The notes beneath the pieces were generated by a model. The model had not been told where the DNA came from and made no database searches. It was given only the letters and a program-made list of their open reading frames with translations. Shown here in pieces: positions 49,139 through 57,993 of a stretch of 58,852 nucleotides of DNA; the stretch's first letter is position 1, and every line of letters starts with the position of its first letter. This stretch comes from Methylobacterium sp. B4 (GTDB lineage: Bacteria > Pseudomonadota > Alphaproteobacteria > Rhizobiales > Beijerinckiaceae): positions 1-58,852 of the forward strand of contig NZ_QJJJ01000026.1 of NCBI RefSeq assembly GCF_003201865.1, in the 5' to 3' direction. Both the position numbers and the translations under genes were made by a program.

Positions 49139-50071
49139 ATGGGCGAACGGATCATCGATCCCGCCACCGAGGGCTGGGCCGCGAGCTGGTACGAGGCGAG
49201 CGCCCGCGCACGGCTCGACGGGCTGCTCGATGCGGGGAGCTTCCGCGAGGTGATCGGCCCCGAGCAGCGCCGGATGAGCCCGCACCTGCCGCTGTTCGAC
49301 CTGCCGCGCGCCTTCGACGACGGCATGATCGTCGGCTCGGGCCGCCTCGACGGCAAGCCGGTGCTCGTCGCCGCGCAGGAGGGCCGCTTCATGGGCGGCG
49401 CCTTCGGCGAGGTGCACGGCGCCAAGCTCGTCGGCCTCCTGCGCGCCGCCCTGGCGCTGAAGCCCGACGCGGTGCTGATCCTGTTCGACACCGGCGGCGT
49501 GCGGCTCCAGGAGGCCAATGCCGGCGAGACCGCCATCGCCGAGGTGATGCGGGCGATCACGCAGGTCCGCGCGGCCGGCGTGCCGGTGATCGGCCTGATC
49601 GGCGGCCGGGCCGGCGCCTATGGCGGCGGCGGGCTGATCGCGGGCACCTGCTCGCGGCTCGTCGTCTCCGAGGGCGGGCGCATCTCGGTCTCGGGGCCGG
49701 AGGTGATCGAGACCAACCGGGGTGCGGAGGAATTCGATTCCCGCGACCGCGCCCTGGTCTGGCGCACCATGGGCGGCAAGCATCGCCGGCTCACCGGCGG
49801 CGCCGACGCCTATGCCGACGACACGGTCCGGGCCTTCCGGCAGGCGGCTCTCGACGCGATCGCACGGGCGCCGGCCTTCGATCTCGCCACCCTGGAAGCA
49901 GAGCAGAAGCGGCTGGAAGAACGCCTCGCCCGCTTCGGGGATTGCCGCGACGCGACCGAGATCTGGGGCCGGCTCGGCGTGAACGATCCGGCGGCGGTGC
50001 CGGCGCTGACCACGGCCGAGTTCGACGCCCTGCTCGCCGGTCTCGGGGAGACGACCCATGACGCGCGCTAA
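49139..50071 (+). CDS. mdcD: Malonate decarboxylase beta subunit MdcD
   Basis: 310 residues, carboxyltransferase (crotonase-like) fold: GRFMGGAFGEVHGAKLVGLL, FDTGGVRLQEANAGE, GGRAGAYGGGGLIAG and ISVSGPEVIETNRGAEEFDS. With MdcE it decarboxylates malonyl-carrier. It overlaps mdcE by 14 bp. Confidence 0.93.
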   Translation: MGERIIDPATEGWAASWYEASARARLDGLLDAGSFREVIGPEQRRMSPHLPLFDLPRAFDDGMIVGSGRLDGKPVLVAAQEGRFMGGAFGEVHGAKLVGLLRAALALKPDAVLILFDTGGVRLQEANAGETAIAEVMRAITQVRAAGVPVIGLIGGRAGAYGGGGLIAGTCSRLVVSEGGRISVSGPEVIETNRGAEEFDSRDRALVWRTMGGKHRRLTGGADAYADDTVRAFRQAALDAIARAPAFDLATLEAEQKRLEERLARFGDCRDATEIWGRLGVNDPAAVPALTTAEFDALLAGLGETTHDAR

Positions 50072-50789
50072 GACCACGCTTTCCGAGATCCTGTCCTCGC
50101 TCTTCCCCGAGGGCCATGCGGTCACCGTCACGAATGGCCTCGTCAGCGGCGAGGGTCCGTTCCGGGGCGGGCGGCTCGCGGTGATCGGCATCGACGGCGA
50201 CGTGCCGCTCGGCGTCGAGGGCGCCTGCCGGCTCGCGGCCGACGTGCTCGACGTGGTGCGCCGGGGGAATCGCACGCCGATCCTCGTGGCGATCGATTCC
50301 GACAGCCAGCGCATGAGCCGGCGCGACGAGTTGCTCGGCCTCAACGAGTATCTCGCCCATCTCGCCAAGACGCTGCTGCTCGCCGATGCCCAGGGCCACC
50401 CCACCGTCGGGCTGATCTACGGGCACTCGGCGGCGGGCGCCTTCATCGCCACGGCGCTCGCGACCCGCATCCTCGTCGGCCTGCCGGGAGCCAATCCGAG
50501 CGTGATGGACCTACCGTCCGTGGCGCGCGTGACGAAGCTGCCGCTCGAACGGCTGGAGGCGATGGCCAAGGACATGCCGGTCTTCGCGCCGGGCCTCGAC
50601 AACATGGTGCGCACCGGCGCGGTGCAGGCGGTGCTCGACCCCGCGCGTCCGCTGGCGGAGCAGATCGCCGCCGTGATCGACGCGCTGCCCGCGGAGGATA
50701 CCCGCGACCGGGCCGGGCGCGAGCGCGGCGGCCGGCCGGTGGCGGAGGCCATCGCCGCGCAGGTGGTGCGGGACGCGAGTCTTGGCTGA
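50058..50789 (+). CDS. mdcE: Malonate decarboxylase gamma subunit MdcE
   Basis: 243 residues: DSDSQRMSRRDELLGLNEYL, LIYGHSAAGAFIATALA, PSVMDLPSVARVTKLP are diagnostic. It is the second half of the decarboxylase carboxyltransferase pair. Overlaps mdcG by 8 bp. Confidence 0.92.
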   Translation: MTRAKTTLSEILSSLFPEGHAVTVTNGLVSGEGPFRGGRLAVIGIDGDVPLGVEGACRLAADVLDVVRRGNRTPILVAIDSDSQRMSRRDELLGLNEYLAHLAKTLLLADAQGHPTVGLIYGHSAAGAFIATALATRILVGLPGANPSVMDLPSVARVTKLPLERLEAMAKDMPVFAPGLDNMVRTGAVQAVLDPARPLAEQIAAVIDALPAEDTRDRAGRERGGRPVAEAIAAQVVRDASLG

Positions 50790-51453
50790 GGCCTACCGCC
50801 GCCACGATCTCCTCGACGTGGAGCCGGGCACTTGGCGGGCGGTGACGGCGGATCGCGCGGACCTCGCGGGCGTGCCGCACGTCGCGGCCTGGATCGAGAA
50901 CGGGCACCCGCTCATCCTGCGCCGCTCGCATCCGGGGGAGGAGCCGGGCCGCGTGCCGGTCGGGCTGCCCCTGCCGCCCCGCGACGGCAAGCGCCGCATC
51001 GGCCTCGCGCTGCCGCCCGAGGCGGTCCGGCCGCGCCGCCCCGTCCATCTTTCGGACGCGCGGGGCGCCTGCCCGCCGGCCTGGGCCGGGACGGTGGAGG
51101 CGGTGCTCGCGCTCGGTGAGCGTCACGGCCTCGCGCCGCGCCCGTTCGGAAGCCTGCTCTGGCAAAGCCTCACCGGCCTGCCCTACCTCTCGGAAAGCTC
51201 GGACCTCGACCTGCTCTGGCCGACCGTCGGCGCGGTGCCCTCCGGCCTGCTCGACGCGCTCGCGGCGATCGAGGCCGGCGCGCCGATGCGCCTCGACGGC
51301 GAGATCCTGCTGCCCGACGGCGGCGGGGTGAACTGGCGCGAGCTGCACGCCGCCGGCCCGAGCGACGACGTTCTGATCAAGTACCGCGACCGCCTCGTCC
51401 TGCGCGGCGCCGCCGCGGTACTCGCGGGTGAACCGGCGGGGGCAGCGGCGTGA
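50782..51453 (+). CDS. mdcG: Malonate decarboxylase holo-ACP synthase MdcG
   Basis: 223 residues from TTG inside the end of mdcE. Nucleotidyl-transferase pattern with the acidic pair in LSESSDLDLLWP, preceded by FGSLLWQSLTGLPYL. It attaches the 2'-(5''-phosphoribosyl)-3'-dephospho-CoA group to MdcC, using the product of MdcB. Overlaps mdcB by 4 bp. Confidence 0.9.
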   Translation: MAEAYRRHDLLDVEPGTWRAVTADRADLAGVPHVAAWIENGHPLILRRSHPGEEPGRVPVGLPLPPRDGKRRIGLALPPEAVRPRRPVHLSDARGACPPAWAGTVEAVLALGERHGLAPRPFGSLLWQSLTGLPYLSESSDLDLLWPTVGAVPSGLLDALAAIEAGAPMRLDGEILLPDGGGVNWRELHAAGPSDDVLIKYRDRLVLRGAAAVLAGEPAGAAA

Positions 51454-52325
51454 GCGCAAGTCCGGCCCCGTTCGCTCCGGCGCCCGAAGACCGGCGCGAC
51501 CTCGCCGCCGAGAGCATCGCGCGGGCGGCGGCGCAGGCCCTGCGGCTCGAACTGGAGACCTATCCGAAGCCGGGCCTCGTCAGCCACGTCGATTCCGGCA
51601 GCCATGCCGACATGGACGCGGGCACCTTCCGGGCCAGCACCGGGGCGATCGCACCCTTCTTCCAGAGCCTCGCCCGCGCCGGGGCGGCGGGCGCGTCGAT
51701 GCCGGCCCTGCGCCGCATCGGCCTGGAGGCGGAGGCGGCCATGCGGGCGGCGACCGGCGGCGTGAACACCCATCGCGGCGCCATCTTCGGGGTCGGCCTC
51801 CTCTGCGCCGCCGCCGGAGCCCTGCCGCGGGCCGGCGCGGGGGCGCTCGGCAGGCTCGTGCAGGAGCGCTACGGCGCCGCCATCCTCGACGGTCCCGTGC
51901 TGCTCCACGCACCGGGCGCGCGGGCGCGGCGCCGGCACGGCGTCGGCGGCGCCCCTGCCGAGGCCGTCGCGGGTTTCCCGAGCCTCTACCGCGTCGGATT
52001 GCCGGCCCTGCGCCGGGGCCGGCAGGCCCGCCCGGGCGACGCCGAGGCCGCCCGGGTGGAGGCCTGCCTCGCCCTGGTCGCGCATGTCGAGGACACGAAC
52101 CTGCTGCACCGGGGCGGGCCTGCGGGTTTCGCTTTCGCGCGCGCGGAAGCGGCACGGTTCATCGCCGAAGGCGGCGTGGCGCAGCCCGATTGGCGCGAGC
52201 GCGCCGAGGCCCTGCACCGCGCCTTCGTCGCCCGCAATCTCAGCCCCGGCGGCGCGGCCGACCTGCTCGCCATGACGTTGTTCGTGGACGGCATCGAGCG
52301 GGGCGGCATGGAGGGGAGGCCGTGA
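51450..52325 (+). CDS. mdcB: Triphosphoribosyl-dephospho-CoA synthase MdcB
   Basis: 291 residues from GTG: LELETYPKPGLVSHVDSGSH, ATGGVNTHRGAIFGVGLLCA, VAHVEDTNLLHRGG and LSPGGAADLLAMTLFVD are the CitG/MdcB signatures. It makes the prosthetic-group precursor from ATP and dephospho-CoA. Overlaps mdcH by 4 bp. Confidence 0.92.
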   Translation: MSASPAPFAPAPEDRRDLAAESIARAAAQALRLELETYPKPGLVSHVDSGSHADMDAGTFRASTGAIAPFFQSLARAGAAGASMPALRRIGLEAEAAMRAATGGVNTHRGAIFGVGLLCAAAGALPRAGAGALGRLVQERYGAAILDGPVLLHAPGARARRRHGVGGAPAEAVAGFPSLYRVGLPALRRGRQARPGDAEAARVEACLALVAHVEDTNLLHRGGPAGFAFARAEAARFIAEGGVAQPDWRERAEALHRAFVARNLSPGGAADLLAMTLFVDGIERGGMEGRP

Positions 52326-53245
52326 CGCTCGCGGTGCTCCTCTCAGGTCAGGGCGGTCAGCATCCCGGGATGTTCGATCTCACCGCGGACTGGCCCGCCG
52401 CCGCACCGGTCTTCGCAGCGGCCGAGCGCGTGCTCGGTCGCGACCCGCGGGACCTCGTCCGCGCGCCGGGCGCGGACCTGCACGGCAACCGCACGGGGCA
52501 GATCCTCTGCTGCGTCGCGGCGCTGGCGGGCTGGACCGTAGTGGAGGCGGCGCGCCCGGCCCGTATCGTGGTCGCGGGCTACAGCATCGGCGATCTCGCC
52601 GCCTGGGGCTGCGCCGGCCGCTTCGACGTGGAGACGATCCTGCGCCTCGCCGCCGCCCGGGCCGAAGCCATGGATGCGGCGAGTGGCGAGGGCTTCGGGC
52701 TCGCGGGTCTGCGCGGCCTGCCGCTGGCGCGGATCGAGAGGCTGGCCGAGCGGCACGGCTGTCATCTGGCCATCCGAAACGCGGCCGACAGCGCCGTCGT
52801 CGGCGGCGCCGAGGCGGCGCTCGAGGCTCTGTGCACCGAGGCGCGGGCGGCCGGCGCGCTGCGCGCCGTCGTCCTGGCCGTCCGGACGCCCTCGCACACG
52901 CCGCTCCTGGCGGAGGCGAGCCGGCGTTTCGATGACATCCTGAGGCGCGAGACGCCGCAGCGTCCAAAACCCGGTGCCCCCCGGCTGATCAGCGGACTCG
53001 ACGGCGCCCCCGTCTTCAACATCGAAGCCGGTCTCGCCAAGCTGACGCGCCAGATCGCGCACACGATCGACTGGGCGGCCTGCCTGGAGGCCTGCCGGGA
53101 ATACGGAAGCGACACGGTGCTGGAACTCGGCCCCGGCCACGCGCTGGCGACCATGGCCCGGGATCTCACGCCGCAATGGCGGGTGCATGCCCTCGACGAA
53201 TTCCGCTCCGCCGCCGGAGCCGCCGCGTGGATCGGGAGCGCCTGA
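52322..53245 (+). CDS. mdcH: Malonyl-CoA:ACP transacylase MdcH
   Basis: 307 residues from GTG. Acyltransferase fold with LLSGQGGQHPGMFDL, the catalytic serine in VAGYSIGDLAAWG, and the catalytic His in RTPSHTPLLAE. It loads malonyl onto the MdcC carrier to prime the enzyme. Last gene of the operon. Confidence 0.9.
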   Translation: MTLAVLLSGQGGQHPGMFDLTADWPAAAPVFAAAERVLGRDPRDLVRAPGADLHGNRTGQILCCVAALAGWTVVEAARPARIVVAGYSIGDLAAWGCAGRFDVETILRLAAARAEAMDAASGEGFGLAGLRGLPLARIERLAERHGCHLAIRNAADSAVVGGAEAALEALCTEARAAGALRAVVLAVRTPSHTPLLAEASRRFDDILRRETPQRPKPGAPRLISGLDGAPVFNIEAGLAKLTRQIAHTIDWAACLEACREYGSDTVLELGPGHALATMARDLTPQWRVHALDEFRSAAGAAAWIGSA

Positions 53246-53365
53246 CGAGAAGAGGCTCCGCGGGTGCGGCCCCGGTCGCGGCCATCGATCCGGATAGGGC
53301 CGCCGGACGGCGACCGACGGCATGAGACCGTGACCGGTCGATCACGTCCGGATTTTGCCGAACTT

Positions 53366-53457
53366 CGTCATCGCGAGCGGATGCGAAGCGATCCAGGTCG
53401 CGACGTCTCCGGAACGTGCGGAGGCCTGGATTGCCACGGCTTCGCCTCGCAATGACG
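53366..53457. repeat. Interspersed palindromic element, copy 3
   Basis: CGTCATCGCGAGCGGATGCG at the left, CTCGCAATGACG at the right, 92 bp in all. Its left third is identical to copy 1. It lies between mdcH and a small minus-strand gene, in convergent orientation. Confidence 0.75.
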
Positions 53458-53497
53458 GCGACGTACATCGTGCAGAGGCCGCATGAGGCGACAACCC

Positions 53498-53734
53498 TCA
53501 GCGATGGAACGACCAGCCGTTCAGGCCCCAGCCGTCGCCGCCGAAGGGGAGGTCGGCCGGGCGCCGGCGGTAGTGACGGACCAGAAGCTCCGCCTCCTGG
53601 GCGCGGCTGGCCAGCAGGGTGGCCGCGAGGCCGGGGCGGCCCTTGGCGCGGGAGAGAGCCTTCCGCCGCGCCAGGCGATCCGACCGGCGCTGAAGGCCCG
53701 CGAGCGAGCGATCGAGAAGAGCGGTGATGGTCAA
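53498..53734 (-). CDS. Small Arg-rich hypothetical protein
   Basis: 78 residues from TTG 53734 with AAGGA about 9 nt upstream. MTITALLDRSLAGLQRRSDR begins an amphipathic helical region, and the end is LPFGGDGWGLNGWSFHR. No family recognised. The Trp/Gly/His tail and ribosome site make it more credible than a shadow frame. Confidence 0.45.
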   Translation of the reverse strand: MTITALLDRSLAGLQRRSDRLARRKALSRAKGRPGLAATLLASRAQEAELLVRHYRRRPADLPFGGDGWGLNGWSFHR

Positions 53735-53939
53735 GGACAGGATTCCTTTGCGGAACGTGGCGATCCTTGAGCGTTTCCTTCCCGATAGATGGCCCCCTGC
53801 TTGGCCTTTCAGAATGGCCGAGACTGCATGTTCGACATGCGGCGCTTACATGTGAATCGCCCGGCACCCGCTCGGACGAGACGGGGGCGAGGGTCTGCAC
53901 CCCCGCCCCCTCCTCGCTCCGGCCCGCCCCGGTCGCGCT

Positions 53940-55322
53940 CTAGAGCACGACGAACAGGGCCCAGACCACGATCGGCGCCAGCAGCGTGACGATCGCGCCG
54001 TAGGCCATCAGCTTGCGGAAGAAGGCTTCGCGGTCGACGCCCTGGGCGTTGGCGAGAACGAGGGCGCCGTTGGTCGAGAACGGGCTGACATCGACGATGG
54101 TCGAGGCGACCGCCATCGCGGCGATGAAGCCGACCGCGCTGACGCCGGTCCCGGCCTGCAGGAACGGGACGGCGAGCGGGATGAGCGATCCCAGCACCGC
54201 CGTGGAGGAGGCGAAGGCCGAGACCACGGCGCCGATGAAGCAGAGCAGCAGCGCGGCGAGCATCGGCGAGGCGAGGCCGGCCACGCTGTCGCCGACGAAG
54301 GTGATGGTGCCCATCTTCTCCAGCACGACGACGTAGGTGCTCACACCGGTGATCAGCATGATCTCGGGCCAGGCCACCTGCCCCATCGCCCGCTTCTGAA
54401 GGTTCGGCGCGATCAGGGACAGGATCAGGCCGATCGTGATCGCCACGAAGCCGATATCGAGGTTGAAGGCGAGGACGAGAACCGCGAGCGCGACGAGGCC
54501 GAGCAGCGTGACGATCTGGTACCAGTTGCCGTCCTCGGCCATCGGCGCGTCGGTCGGCCGATCGGCCACCGAGCGCCCCGGCTTCTGCCCGGTCTCGAGC
54601 GCGATTTCCTCGCTCAGCGCCTCGGCCTCGGCATCGCCGTAGACCTGCGGGCCGGATTGCGGCGACGCGATCTCGGCATGGGGAACGGTGAGAGCCGGCG
54701 CGGGCGCGGCCTTCGCCTGCAGGAGCTTCCGGCCGCCCAGCGCGAAGAACAGCAGCACCGCGACGGCGAAGTTGACGCTCAGGCTCGCCAGGAAGGTCGT
54801 CATCTCGCTCAAGGGAAGGCCGGCCTTGGCGACCACCCGGTTGGTGATGCCGCCGTAGATGCTGATCGGCGAGAAGCCGCCCGCCTGCGCCCCGTGGACC
54901 ACCATGAGGCCCATGAGCAGGGGGGAGATGCTGTATTTGAACGCGAAGCCCAGCGCGATCGGCGCGATGATCGCGACGGCGCCCGGGCTCACGGCCCCGA
55001 CCGAGGTCAGGACGGCGGAGATCGCGAACATGATCCACGGAATCGCGGCGATCCTGCCCCGCACGGCCCTCACCGCGAGTCGCACCAGCCAGTCGATCGT
55101 GCCGTTGTTCTGCGCGATGGCGAAGAGGAAGGTGATGCCGACCAGCGTCAGGAACAGCCCGCCGGGAAAGCCGGCGATGATGGCGTTCGTGGTCTGGCCG
55201 GCGACCAGGGTGCCGACCAGAAATGCGCCGACGAAGGCCAGGACACCCATGTTGACGGGCAGGATCGTGGCGACGACGAACATCGCGACGAGGGCGTAGA
55301 TCGAGATCAGCTGTGGTGACAC
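53940..55322 (-). CDS. matC: MatC-type malonate/dicarboxylate permease
   Basis: 460 residues from GTG with GAGGAG upstream. About eleven membrane segments of the ArsB/NhaD (IT) superfamily; the N-terminal MatC domain (NMGVLAFVGAFLVGTLVAG) and paired re-entrant motifs (GAVSPGAVAIIAPI; DVSPFSTNGALVLAN) are present. A charged insert (about 215-265) sits between halves. It is divergent from the GntR gene and next to mdcA-H, so malonate is the likely substrate. Confidence 0.88.
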   Translation of the reverse strand: MSPQLISIYALVAMFVVATILPVNMGVLAFVGAFLVGTLVAGQTTNAIIAGFPGGLFLTLVGITFLFAIAQNNGTIDWLVRLAVRAVRGRIAAIPWIMFAISAVLTSVGAVSPGAVAIIAPIALGFAFKYSISPLLMGLMVVHGAQAGGFSPISIYGGITNRVVAKAGLPLSEMTTFLASLSVNFAVAVLLFFALGGRKLLQAKAAPAPALTVPHAEIASPQSGPQVYGDAEAEALSEEIALETGQKPGRSVADRPTDAPMAEDGNWYQIVTLLGLVALAVLVLAFNLDIGFVAITIGLILSLIAPNLQKRAMGQVAWPEIMLITGVSTYVVVLEKMGTITFVGDSVAGLASPMLAALLLCFIGAVVSAFASSTAVLGSLIPLAVPFLQAGTGVSAVGFIAAMAVASTIVDVSPFSTNGALVLANAQGVDREAFFRKLMAYGAIVTLLAPIVVWALFVVL

Positions 55323-55456
55323 GGCACCCGCTCCTCAGTTTCCTCCCTGCGTCGTGCGGACGAGCGGCGTCGCGCCGGTCGCCGGGGATTGCGCAGGCGA
55401 ATCCCTCGTTTTCTTTCGTTCACGAAATACCGACCGGCGCATCCACGGTCAATAAT

Positions 55457-55468
55457 CTTGTATACAAT
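55457..55468. promoter_or_regulatory. MdcY operator CTTGTATACAAT between matC and gntR
   Basis: Eleven of 12 positions match the known MdcY site ATTGTATACAAT; the inner TTGTATACAA is a perfect palindrome (55458-55467). It lies in the 205-bp divergent region and could repress both genes. Confidence 0.75.
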
Positions 55469-55527
55469 AATCGGCTTGAAAAATCATGGCCCGGCGTTTT
55501 AGGATGCGTGCAGATGAGGCGTAGGCC

Positions 55528-56175
55528 ATGAGACGAGCTCAGACTCTTCGAGACACGCTCGAGCAGGAGATCATCACCGGCAAGTTCCGGCCGGGGGACC
55601 GGCTCGACGAACAGAAGCTGGCGACCCGATTCGAAGTGTCCCGCACCCCGATCAGGGAAGCGCTCATGCAACTCGCCTCGACCGGACTGGTCGAATTGCA
55701 GGCGCGGCGCGGCGCGTTCGTGGCGATGCTCAGCTTCAAGGACGTGATCGAACGCTTCGAGGTGATGGCCGCGCTGGAGGGCATGTGCGGCGCCCTGGCC
55801 GCGCGCCGGATCACCACATCGAAGCAGCTCGAACTCGAACAGGCGCACGAGGCCTGCATCCAGGAGGCGTCCGAGGAGAACGCGGACGCCTATTACTACG
55901 CGAACGAGCGCTTTCATCACCTCATCTACGAGGCCTGCCAGAACACGTTCCTGACCGAACAGGCGTCGCAGCTCCATGCTCGCCTGAAGCCGTACCGCCG
56001 CCTGCAGCTGCGGGCGCGAAGCCGGGTGGCGAACTCCCTGGCGGAGCATCAGAGCATCGTCGATGCGCTTCGAGACGGCGACAGCGAGCGGACCGAACAT
56101 GTGCTGCGCGAGCACATCCTGATCCAGGGGGAACGCCTGGCGGATTTCATCGCGACGTTCGAGCGTGCGGCCTAG
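55528..56175 (+). CDS. mdcY: GntR/FCD-family malonate regulator (MdcY-type)
   Basis: 215 residues. The N-terminal GntR winged helix (about 5-70; RPGDRLDEQKLATRFEVSRT, PIREALMQLASTGLVEL) and a C-terminal FCD domain (about 80-205) have metal-binding residues in NERFHHLIYEACQN and LAEHQSIVDALRDGD. FCD regulators bind GTATAC-centred palindromes and are released by carboxylates. The divergent matC and the mdcA-H operon with matching sites make malonate the likely effector. Confidence 0.88.
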   Translation: MRRAQTLRDTLEQEIITGKFRPGDRLDEQKLATRFEVSRTPIREALMQLASTGLVELQARRGAFVAMLSFKDVIERFEVMAALEGMCGALAARRITTSKQLELEQAHEACIQEASEENADAYYYANERFHHLIYEACQNTFLTEQASQLHARLKPYRRLQLRARSRVANSLAEHQSIVDALRDGDSERTEHVLREHILIQGERLADFIATFERAA

Positions 56176-56176
56176 A

Positions 56177-56222
56177 GCATCATCCCGAAAGGCGGCCTCC
56201 GGCTTTCGGAAAAAGATGATGC
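56177..56222. repeat. Palindromic intergenic hairpin
   Basis: GCATCATC (56177-56184) and GATGATGC (56215-56222), with inner CCGAAA and TTTCGG also pairing. This is a very common alphaproteobacterial intergenic motif. It directly follows the GntR stop and may end transcription. From 56223 to 56485 I see only leader-like sequence. Confidence 0.7.
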
Positions 56223-56485
56223 TGAAACAAATGCATAGAGCATCGTTCTGGATCCGATACCCAGGACGACGCTCGAGAGCGCCCGCTGGAATGGACACCG
56301 GTCCGGCGCGAAGGGGCGCGGAAAGACAAGGAGCCGGCGGCGTGATCGGGCACGGCGCCGGAGCCTCGACCGGCCCCCCTCTCCTTCGGGGAGCCGGAAA
56401 CGACCTTTCGAGACGATGCGGCCGCTGGCCGGGCGTTCGAAGCGACCGCCCGACATCAACGAGCTGTGTTCAAGGGGAGAACGCG

Positions 56486-56509
56486 ATGACCTGGGGGCCC
56501 AAGCCATGA
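56486..56509 (+). CDS. Possible seven-residue leader peptide coupled to terC
   Basis: ATG ACC TGG GGG CCC AAG CCA TGA (MTWGPKP), with AGGGGAGA about 7 nt upstream. The stop overlaps the terC ATG as ATGA. The only good ribosome site near terC belongs to this leader, so terC translation would depend on it. It has Trp, Gly-Pro and Lys-Pro codons. Could be regulatory or chance. Confidence 0.4.
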   Translation: MTWGPKP

Positions 56510-57165
56510 CCGAACTGCTGACCACCGAGGTCCTGACGGCCTTTCTCCAAGTCATCATGATCGATCTCGTCCTGGCCGGGGACAACGCCGTGGTGATCGG
56601 TCTGGCCGCGGCCGGATTGCCCAAGGATCAGCGCAACAAGGCGATCCTGATCGGGATCATCGCGGCCACGGTCCTGCGCATCGTCTTTGCCAGCCTCACG
56701 ACCCAGCTCCTGGAGGTCGTCGGCCTGCTCCTGGCCGGCGGCATCCTGCTGCTCTGGGTCTGCTGGAAGATGTGGCGGGAGCTGCGGGCGGGCCATGCGG
56801 AGCAGGCCCTCGAAGCCGAGGAGGCGCTGGAGGACCGCGACCTCGATCAGGACGGCCAGATCGCCGAGCACGCGCCGCGCAAGACCTTCGCCCAAGCCGC
56901 CTGGCAGATCGTGATCGCCGACGTGTCCATGTCGCTCGACAACGTGCTGGCGGTGGCCGGCGCGGCGCGCGAGCACCCGATCGTGCTGATCTTCGGCCTG
57001 GGCCTCTCGATCGCCCTGATGGGCATCGCCGCGAGCTTCATCGCCCGCCTGCTCCAGAAGCACCACTGGATCGCCTATGTCGGTCTGGCCGTCATCCTCT
57101 ACGTGGCCGGCGAGATGATCTACCGCGGAGTCTTGGAAGTCTGGCCGCTCATCCAGCGCGCCTGA
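56506..57165 (+). CDS. TerC/Alx-family membrane protein
   Basis: 219 residues, about seven membrane segments. The two conserved acidic metal motifs are MIDLVLAGDNAVVIG and DVSMSLDNVLAVAG, with an acidic cytoplasmic loop between (EQALEAEEALEDRDLDQDGQ). TerC proteins export manganese, often during metallation of secreted proteins. In several bacteria they are controlled by the manganese riboswitch; I could not see that fold here with confidence. It begins inside the leader peptide stop. Confidence 0.88.
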   Translation: MTELLTTEVLTAFLQVIMIDLVLAGDNAVVIGLAAAGLPKDQRNKAILIGIIAATVLRIVFASLTTQLLEVVGLLLAGGILLLWVCWKMWRELRAGHAEQALEAEEALEDRDLDQDGQIAEHAPRKTFAQAAWQIVIADVSMSLDNVLAVAGAAREHPIVLIFGLGLSIALMGIAASFIARLLQKHHWIAYVGLAVILYVAGEMIYRGVLEVWPLIQRA

Positions 57166-57199
57166 TACCGTACCCGCATGATGGCTTGAGTCGTGCTCG

Positions 57200-57227
57200 C
57201 CCCTCTCCCCGCAGGCGGGGAGTGGGG
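57200..57227. terminator. Stem-loop between convergent terC and crp genes
   Basis: CTCCCCGC (57205-57212) with GCGGGGAG (57215-57222), extended by CCCC/GGGG around one mismatch. GC-rich hairpin without T-tract, probably bidirectional. Confidence 0.45.
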
Positions 57228-57264
57228 ATTCCAACGGCAGCCGGCCGCCCCTCGGGGCGACGCC

Positions 57265-57993
57265 TCACCCGTCGAGGTGGAGGTAGTCCGGCCGGAACTC
57301 GGCGACCTCGATCAGGCGCGGCAGATCGAGGATCGTCAGGCGCTTGCCCGCGCGCTCGATCAGCCGCATGCGCCGCAACTCGCCCAGCGAGCGGTTCACG
57401 TGGACGGGCGTCATGCCGGTGGTGTCGGCGAGGTCGATCTGCGTGATCGGCAGCAGGTAGCTCCGCTTGTCCGCCCGGCCCACGGCGCGCAGGCGCAGGT
57501 ACAGTTCGCAGAACAGGTGCGCGAGGCGTTCCACGGCCGAGCGGCGGCCGATATTCACGATCCACTCGCGCAGGATCGCCTCCTCGGTCAGCGCCGCCAT
57601 GCGCAGGGTGCGGGCGAAGGAGGGATGACGCTGCAGCTCCCGGACCTGTTCGGGCGGGAGGCGCCCGACGCTGCAGGGCGAGAGCGTGCCGATCCCGTGA
57701 TCCATCCGCTGAAGCAGGGAGCTGTCGAGGTCGCACAGATCGCCCGGGAGAAGGAAGGACATGATCTGGCGTGCCCCGTTCTCCCGCAGCTTGTAGCGGC
57801 AGGCGAAGCCGTCGAGGATTACGAACAGGCCCTCGGGCCGGTCGCCCTCGCGGATCAGGTCGGTGCCGGGGGGCAGCGTTCGCGCGCCCGGATCGAGGAC
57901 AGCGAGAGGGGCCGGTTCGGAAACCCGCATCGGCGGGACTTGCAGCGAGCCGTACGCCGAAGATCGATCCAAGGCAGATCCGTCGATCGTCAT
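57265..57993 (-). CDS. Crp/Fnr-family regulator
   Basis: 242 residues from ATG 57993 (GGGGGAA upstream; an in-frame ATG at 58041 has a worse site). Effector barrel at about 45-140 (LFVILDGFACRYKLRENGAR, IMSFLLPGDLCDL). Winged helix at about 170-230 (LPITQIDLADTTGMTPVHVN, RSLGELRRMRLIE). No cluster-type cysteines at the N-terminus. This form is common in Rhizobiales. Confidence 0.87.
   Translation of the reverse strand: MTIDGSALDRSSAYGSLQVPPMRVSEPAPLAVLDPGARTLPPGTDLIREGDRPEGLFVILDGFACRYKLRENGARQIMSFLLPGDLCDLDSSLLQRMDHGIGTLSPCSVGRLPPEQVRELQRHPSFARTLRMAALTEEAILREWIVNIGRRSAVERLAHLFCELYLRLRAVGRADKRSYLLPITQIDLADTTGMTPVHVNRSLGELRRMRLIERAGKRLTILDLPRLIEVAEFRPDYLHLDG

Noticed and set aside
56223..56485. 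yybP-ykoY manganese riboswitch before terC
   Set aside because: I looked because TerC genes often carry one, but the conserved loop sequences were not convincing by eye. A covariance search would decide.
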